NCBI RefSeq assembly: GCF_029227915.1
Contig: NC_079878.1
Span: 22,223,501-22,287,500 of the forward strand
From: Hydractinia symbiolongicarpus
Lineage: Eukaryota; Cnidaria; Hydrozoa; Anthoathecata; Hydractiniidae
Direction: 5' to 3'
DNA length: 64,000 nucleotides
Shown: piece by piece, positions 50,201 to 59,200 of the stretch
Layout of the letters: each line of letters begins with the position of its first letter
Position numbering within the stretch: position 1 is the first letter of the stretch
Translations under genes and position numbers: made by a program
Notes under the pieces: generated by a model
What the model was told of the DNA's origin: nothing
The model's database searches: none
What the model saw: only the letters and a program-made list of their open reading frames with translations

Positions 50201-53200
50201 GATGATACTTGCGTCTGATCAGGAAATATAAAGCCTTACTGTTCCTACTAGGCTTTTTGGGCGCCTTTAACCAGGAAGGAAAGGGGGAGGTGCAGATTGT
50301 GTCCCCAGATTGTAGTTTCCGATCCAGATATGTGAAACTTTGCTTGTCTATAGTTCTTTTATATACCTACAATTTGACATACAGTAATCTCATTAAATAA
50401 TCACGGCTTAATTTTTGACCACAGTAAATGTCATTTCAGTAATCTCAATCTAGCCATGTATAATTAATACACATACTTTAATCCCACTACCACCTGTCAT
50501 GGGTTTAGTCCCAGGACCAAAAATAATCCCATATGAAAAACAAAAATTAGGAAAGGAAAAAAACAAATTGATTTAATTAATTAAAGGACTGAGGGTGACA
50601 CAATGCCCCCCACCTAGTACAACATCATACACAACATTAAGAAGCATAGCAAAAAATAAAGCTAAAACTTACCTGGTTCATCATTTATGTCAACATTGTC
50701 AAAGAATTTTTTTAAGTCGTCTTGTTCTCTTTTTGGAACAGGCGTTGTTGACTTCTGATGAAACTGTTCAATTGTGTTAGAAGAGCCAGCAGTGTTATTG
50801 TCATTTTCATGGAAGAAATCATCAAAAACTTTCTTGTGCAGTTTTGTAGGTTTTAGCCCATGTATTGGTTCTGTTTCTTTCGGCATTATTTTGTTAGGTT
50901 TTACGTTAATAGCTACTTTTGGAAGATTGTGACGTTGCGATGTATTTGTTCTGTTTATCGGTGGATTCATAGTGCTTTGTTTTTGAAGTTTCTTTGTATC
51001 CATGAAATTCTTTGTTTTTTCAATAGGTGCGATTTTCTTCATTGAATTGTCAAGATCGTCCAAAAGTTTGTTTGTGGTTTGTTTGATCCTCTGTGGTGTA
51101 GTTGGAAGGTTATTTTTAACTTCTCCAACGCGTTCGCCAATGTTGTTTTTAAGTTCATGTAGGTTGTTTTCTGGTTTGTTTATTGCTTTCTGTTGATGAA
51201 TCACAGGCTGTTCCTTTAGCAACGCGTCGCCAATATTTAATTTGTGAATATCGACATTCTGGACACCCTCAGGTACGCTTGTCAACCTCTCTATATTGTG
51301 TGCAACCATAGGGAGACGATTTGGGAGAATTCCACCTGTATTAATTTCATGTTGATTTTTTTTCTCGTTTAACAATTGATTTTCAAATTGAGCATGATTC
51401 TTCTTTTGTGCAACAGCATCAACATCTACTTTCCTTATGTTCGTTTTATCATTTATATTTTTTATATTTTTTATATTTGCAGGAGACACAGGAGTGTTGA
51501 TATTCAGTTGATGTGCAACTAATTTTGGATGAATATTTTGCTGCGCAATGTGATTCATTCTTGCACCAGGAATTATAATTGGGCTTAACGTATTTGTTGT
51601 TTTGACAGGAATCTGATTATGAATTGTGTGATTGCCATGCAAGAGTAAACTAGATCCAGTTAATGCATTCAAATGCTTGCTCAAGTCATGCGGTTCTTTT
51701 TTAATCAACATACTTGCCTGAGGTTTTTCATTTATTTTCAATACACCATTTTTATTTGCAGTTTCTGGTATTCTAATGATAGTATCTTTCTTTGGTTGAT
51801 GTATTTCTATTGGAGATAGATTCTCAATATTTGGTTTCGCTCCATTGTTTAAATCTTTTAAAGGTTTGTTGACTACTGTTTTTTTTTTCAAACTTTCTGA
51901 TGCAGTTTTATTCTGTGGTATCTTTGGCGGTACCTTTAGTATCACAACAGACTTTACTGAAGGTTTCTGCACATTTGCAGTTGGTTTTGCAATATTTACA
52001 TTAGGTTTTTGCATAACCTGTGTATTCTTTATCGCTTTCGCCGGTTTTTTCTGTGTTGGAGGAGCCAATGTAGTAGTCTTTTGTGGCAGAACTTTCTTCT
52101 TCCTTCCATTTGGTGTTGGCGTTATTTCATTTAACCTATTTTTACCTGTTGCTATCCCCATTGGTTTTTTGTTAACTGCCCGATTATTAATTTGTTGAAT
52201 GCTCGCCTGTTTTTTGGAATTTGAAATAACTTTTGCAGTAGGTTTGTGGACTGCAGCTATTTTATGTTTCTTATTATTAGCAGCAATGTTTGTATCTTCA
52301 TCACCAATTGCAATATTTAATGTGGGAATTTTCTTTTTATTGTCAACCTTGTTTTTGTTAATGTTGTTACTCTTGTTGTTGAGATTGTTGTTGGTGTTAC
52401 TGTTGCCATTGTTAATGTTCTTTTTGTTGTTGTTGTTGTTGTTTATCTTATTCTGCATTTTATTTGTTTTATTAACATGTTTGTTCACATTTAGCATATT
52501 TAAAGTTGCTTTATGATGAAGGTCATGAGAGGATATAGTAGAACTTGATTTCGACGTTGTTTTAGTAGACTTTGTCGATGGATGGTTCTGAACTTTATGA
52601 TTAGTAGGTTTATTGGTAGGTTTATGGTTGACAGAATGATTTAGTTTTTCTGGGTGTTTTTTCGTTAGCACAGTAGTATTAAGTACGTGTGATTTTATCT
52701 CAGATACGTTTGTTTTCAGTTTCTTATTATTAGTTCGTTTTGTATCAATTTCTATCTTTATTTGATTTCTTGTTGGCTCGATATACCTGGAGATATTTTT
52801 CACACTATGTCCTTTTGTATTAGAACGTTGCTGTACAATTGGAACAACTCTTTCCTTGTGAGCAGTTCTGTTCACATGTTTTAGTGTTGTGATGTTCTTG
52901 TTCTTGACGGATGCATTTACGCGAACTGTGTGTTTGTTTTTTGATTTCTCTTCAGTATATTTTGATTTTGTTTGATTTAAGTTATTGCTCATAGTAGAAT
53001 TTTTGTTTTGCAAAACAACATTCTGTTTTCCTTTTGTCGTTGTGTTAGATATACTTACCTTTTCAGAGGAAGCGTTACCTGCAGTATCTGGCAGTGCTGA
53101 ATTTGATTCAAAAAGCTTTTTAAATTTTTTGAATTCTTCCAGTAAGTTTTCCTCATTTCTATCCTTGTTAGAAAGTTTTGAATGTTCAAGATAATTTGTA

Positions 53201-56200
53201 GCAATGCTTGTAAAGTTTTTCTTGTCTAATGGAGTAGATGATGGAAGATGCTTTACAGGAAAACTATCATCCTCTTTATCAGGAATTATTTGATTCTTTT
53301 GAGTTCGTCCAATTTTCTTCATTTTAGATTTGGAATCTCGACTTGAATTACCATTAATTTGCTTTGTTATTTTATTCCGTTTTTCATTTTTCTGCAATCT
53401 TTTGTGGGATTTAGAAGTTTTTATCACTTTAACAGGTGTTTGGGGAACCTTTTTTATTTTTTCATACATTCCTTCGCCTGATTCGGTGTCATCTATATTT
53501 TCCGCACTTCCTGAACCAGAACTTTCAAACGTATTCGTTTTAGTTTTATTCAATTGAGTCTCAGTTTCAATGTACCCACTACCAGAACCAGAACTTTCAA
53601 ATTCCTCAACTTTTTTTCCAATCTTTCTCTTCTTTTTCTTTTTCTTCTTCTTCTTCTTCATCTCCTCTTTTTTATTCTTCTTTTTCCCTTTCTTCTTTAA
53701 TTTTTTTTTATTTTTATGATGAGATTTTTTGCCTTTTGATTGTCCAACTTTGGATTCTAATTTTTGTTCCAAGCTCTCAATTCGTTTCAGCAAAATGTCT
53801 TCCGTAGGCTTTTTTGTGGTTTTTGACGACGAATGAGCAGTTGTCGATGCGTTTGGCGAATGCTGATTAGTTGTCATGGCAACAGATGAGGTTGTTGTTG
53901 TTGTTGAAGAACTGGTCACCGTCGTAGTAGTAGTCGAAGTTGTTGTGGTGGTAGGAGCAACAGTGGAGGTAGACGTTGTTGTACTAGGCATAGTTGTAGA
54001 ACTAGAACTAGCTCTTGAGGTGGTGGTTGTAGTTGGCTGATAAGGAGATGTAACCATAGGTTTATCAAAACCTATTGCTTCAGGAGACAACTTTTCTTGT
54101 TCTTCCCGAGATGTATCTTCGCCTTCCGTATCAAGGTATACTTTTGTTCTTTTTGTAGCTTGATCCGAGAAGAGGGTCATACTCTCCTCATCCAGGTTGT
54201 TGCTGTCAAACTTGTGTTTATGCTTATGGTGCTTCCTTAAATGCTTACCTACAGGTGTATTATACGACATTACATTGGTCGGATGCAAGGGAACGGATTC
54301 CTTAACTTTTCCCATTTTTTCATCATCTAACTGAGAAATGCCAGAATTTATCTGATGCAGTAACTGATAATTTGGAAAAAATTCATGATTTTTGGGCTTT
54401 TTTAGTCTTTGCTCATTTTGCTTTTCCTCTTCTTTTTCGTCATCAGCATCATCATGATCATCATCATTATCACCATTTTCTTTTGTCTCATAATCGTGGG
54501 ATTGTTCGAGATTCTTGTGTTTTTGATGTTTTCTGTGCTTGGTTTTCTTGTGTAGGGACTCTAAAATAAAACAGAGTTGAAGAAAAAAGGGTATCTAATG
54601 GAAAGGAATCACCAGAAACGATAGATCCAAAAAACGACAGGAATAAAAGAGATTTGTTGCCTCGCTTAACCCTAACCCTTTAATAAAGTATTACACCACT
54701 AGAGGTTTCTTAGATGCGTCGTACGAAAATTAAATAAACCAAGTGTTGTTTTCTGAAAAAATTTTCATGGAATTTCTGTGCGAATCAAGTCTTCAGACAA
54801 CGAGCTTTCTCATCAGTTTTTCTCTTTCTTTCCTCTTGTTTGCGAGTAAACAAGCAAAGAAGAGAATAGAAACATCTGTCTTATCCACATCTAAAGGTTT
54901 TTGGTTTATAAGAGTTCATTGGAAATCAGCGTTGAGCCAGATAAACTTTGTGCACTTGCTTACTAACTTAAACAAAACAAACATTACCTTTCAACTTCAG
55001 TGCAACAGCAATACTTGAATGCGGTAGCTTATCTCGTACCGAATGACAATTTTCACCGAGCGAGCACATCACACCATAACATGAATTTTTAATCGTGAAT
55101 GCTAAAACACATTCATCAGTCCCACAGCATTGATCACTGCACGCCAGCAGGTTGCTTTTGTGAGGAAGTTTAATAAATTTAAAACCTTTTTTTCGACTGG
55201 GGATAAACGATTTTTTAAAATCAGCTGCACATGTAGGATTTTCTTCATCATCTTCAGAGGCATCGCTGTCATCTTCTTCTAGAGACCTTTTATTGTGCTG
55301 GGATAAAAGTGATGATGTGGTACTGCCTACACAGAGAAACATATTCACCATTTCCAATACTCGATGTTATTTTTAAGGCTTATCTTTGAATTGCTTTAAG
55401 AAAACCTTGATGTAAATATTACTTTGATTTAGTTCATAGCTATTTATTGCGTTACTAGGTCATTTGGAATAGAAGTTGCGCGACACTGTAGTTGTTTTAT
55501 TTTCGTAATTTAAAGTACTGGTCGATGGGCTCAATCCAAGCCGGGTTAACAGGGACGCTGTTTTAAACTTATGCTGAGTTCTTCCGGTGACAACAACAAA
55601 AATGGGCACTTAGCATTAGGATAGAATTGTTGTCTTAAAGAAGATCTCTAATGACCGCAATAGTTGCCAACGAAAGCTGTTTAGGGGTAAAAGAAATATC
55701 AATTGCAAACAAAATTGTAAGAAAGGCTACCTATAGGAATTGCATGTGAAAATGTCGATCTTCTGTCCACTCTATGTCCTTCGAAGTCACCCAGTTGTTT
55801 AGTGATGGTTGCACAAAGTTTGGGATGTTTACAATGTACACCAAAACATTGTTTCTTCGAGAAAATAGACACGTGACAGTTGCGTTTACCACAGCAAAGA
55901 CGATGACAATGATCCTTGTCGTGAGAATGCCCAAACATGATCAAACTGAAAGCACTTTTAGCTTGCTGTTCACACAATCCATCGAGATTTGCAGTTACTA
56001 AAATGAAATGCAATTACTAAAATGGAATGCAATTACTAAAATGGAATGCAATTACTAAAATGGAATGCAATTACTAAAATGGAATGCAATTACTAAAATG
56101 GAATGCAATTACTAAAATGGAATGCAATTACTTAAATGGATTGCAGTTACTGAAATAGATTGCAGATACTGAAATGGATTGCAGATACTGAAATGGATTG

Positions 56201-59200
56201 CAGATACTGAAATGGATTGCAGATACTGAAATGGATTGCAGTTACTGAAATGGAATGCAGTTATTGAAATGGAATGCAGATACTGAAATTAAGGATACAT
56301 GAAACACCTATTACCCATGTTGAGAATACTGCATACATTTAAGAAAATAAAAGTATATAAAAATACATATTTTTTAAAAGCCAGATAAACTTCCTATCGA
56401 ATAGTGTTTTCTTTGTCATAAAGTAATTAACTGGGAAGAGTTAAGATATTATAGAACACCTTTTTCGAGTTGCAGACTCTCGAGCCTAAAATGTATTTTT
56501 TTTACCTTTAAACCAACTTTTTAACGATATGAAAATAAAAAATATGACAAAAATACAGAAATTTGAAGCTGATGACATAAAATTCACACCATAAAATATA
56601 CACCACTTGAGTACAGTGTTTCTGTTTCGCTTTCAAATGTCCAGATTATTTTTTTTTTATGCTTCTTCGTTGTACTTTTTTACCTTTAAACCAACTTTTT
56701 AACGATATGGAAATCAACAATATGACAAAAATATTTTAAATATTCCCATTTCGTACTTATTTAAATGTAATGTTTATTTTTATATAATTATTTCTCGCTG
56801 CAAACAAACAAACAAACAAACAAACAAACAAACAAACAAACAAACAAACAAAGAATGACGGGTTTGGGTAACGACCCTTATTGTAGTTTTTGAGGGGGTT
56901 GATTTGGCCGTGGGTTATAAAAATTTGCAAAGTTTACGCCTCTACAATATTTTCTCAAGTAAGGTATATTGCAATCGCAAATACAATTCATTGAAAAGAT
57001 AAGGCCTAACTTCCTTAAAAAATTGACTAGGGACGATATGAACCTCGTCCTTAGGGCTTTTTGTCTCTAACCAGCGTTGTGCTTATATATACGGATATAC
57101 AAAATACAGCACAATAATGCTGAAAGAAACAGCTGATCCTGGGATCGAGGCTGGGGACATATTAAACGTAGTCAGGATGCTGAGAGGAACAAACTGAATC
57201 TTGTTCTAACATAACATGTTAAAGGGTCACCTAATAATGAAAGACTTAGTGTTCGACATTTTTAATTTGATTGTAGGTTTGTATTCAAGGATATTGAGGA
57301 AAATTACCGAAGATAAATTTTTGGTATATCTATTTAAATTTCAACAAAGAATATCTCCTTGAAAAGATCTAAAACCATATAATTATTAAAAACTGATTTT
57401 TTATCGTCCCTTAAATAGTTGGATTTCTTTTTTTTTTGAACTTCAATGGTGACATCAGCATAATATTTCAAATTATGTCATATGTGTAATCAACAAAATA
57501 ACTTGTTTCAATTTTAATCTTTCTATCCATTTCTTCGTGAAAAACAGCTACGAAGGAAATCCGAATATAAAATTCGTAATCATAGATATCAAGTTAAGGG
57601 ACCAGCCTAATGTTCGACCAATCATTATTAGATATCTACATCCAACTTCTGCCAATTCGAACTTTTAAACCAGTTAAAGAAATAGGCCAAGTTAACTAAC
57701 ATTTAGGTGTAGAGCCCTTTTTACGTCGAATTTCAACGAAAATGAGATGTCAGTACAAGTTAAAACGATTTCGCAGTGAAGCCTTGAACACAGTTGCGCA
57801 AGAGTGCTGGATAAAGGTACAATCTTGGTGATGGAGAGGATGTACAATGCCCTTTGGGGCTAAACGTAGCCAGAAGGGCATACTGAATAAAACAGGACCC
57901 AGGACCTTGATTCTTCTAGAGAGTCCTGGCTCCTTCTTTAGGATCCTGGGTTATGGGTCATCCTTTAAGGTCATGTGTCCATGAACCAGTATGCCATCCA
58001 GAAGGAGTAAATTTATAAATGCTTTCAGTAAGGAATTGGGCAAAATGAAAAAAAAAAATTGTTTGTTTATTAAGTTCTTTAATTCGCTTCTGTCTTTTGG
58101 GTTACTTGAAAAGATATTTTGTAAGGGACTAAACATTGACTTAAAATAACCATAGTCACAAGAAAAAAAGATAGTCTAGCAACAAACAATAGGCCATTGT
58201 TCTATGTTTTTACGGCTGAACTATAGTGGCTCCCAAACCTCCGATCCTGCACAGAAGTTCAAAATGGCGCATTTTTTGGGTGTTGTGTGTGCTTAGTTTG
58301 GTGTTTTTATTTCGACTTTGGGTGTTTTTCGTACAAGATTTTACTATGCCTGGTGAAAATTGTACTATATATGGATGCTCTGTATCGAGGAAAAATAAAG
58401 ACATCAGTATTTTCAAAGTTCCGTTGCCAAATAATGAAGTAAACAAAAAATGGGGAAAGGAGCTCATCAATATCATCACGAAATATAGGGAGGTAGATGA
58501 CGAGCTGAGACGTCGCATTTCCACGTCAAGTTCTCAGTGAAACTGTTGGCAAAGTTCTCAATCAGTTTGGTCCACCTGAAGCAGCTGGTACTGCACAATT
58601 TTGTCTAATGATGGATAGTTTTTTTGACTGCTTGAATGTGAAAAACACTGTCGAACATGAGTTGAAGAGAAAACCATTTCTAAAACCTTATCAGTCAGTT
58701 GATGATGAACGCTTTGCATGGTTGGACGGTTTTCTCTCCTATTTCACCTTATGGAAAGAGTCAATTGAAGAGCGTGGTGATAATTTTACAAAAAATGCCA
58801 AATCAAATATGTTTATTTCCTGGCAAACACATGAAGGGCTTAAGATTACAGTTAACTCTCTCAAAAAAGTAGTGAAATTCCTTTTACAACATGGTGTACC
58901 GTACATTCTTTCTGAACGGTTTTGTCAAGACGATCTGGAAAATTATTTTGGTAGGCAGCGTGCCATTGGATAGCGACGTGACAACCCATCGGTGAGAGAC
59001 GTTGGATATAATGACAATACCATAAAAGCACAATTTTCTGTAAGACCAATTGCTGGGAATGTACAAGGATGTGGTAGCAAATTCAACATGATAGATGACA
59101 CCCCATTACCAAAAAAAAAAAGTCTACACTTTGAATGAAGCACACAACAAAACGGCTATTTTTATAGCCACACATTTGAAAAAATGTTAATAATTGGCAA

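Noticed and set aside
54660-54685. Telomere-like CCCTAACCC stretch
   Set aside because: Only about one and a half units in intronic DNA; not a telomeric array.
56000-56290. CRISPR-like array
   Set aside because: 19-bp direct repeats without spacers in a eukaryotic intron; a minisatellite.
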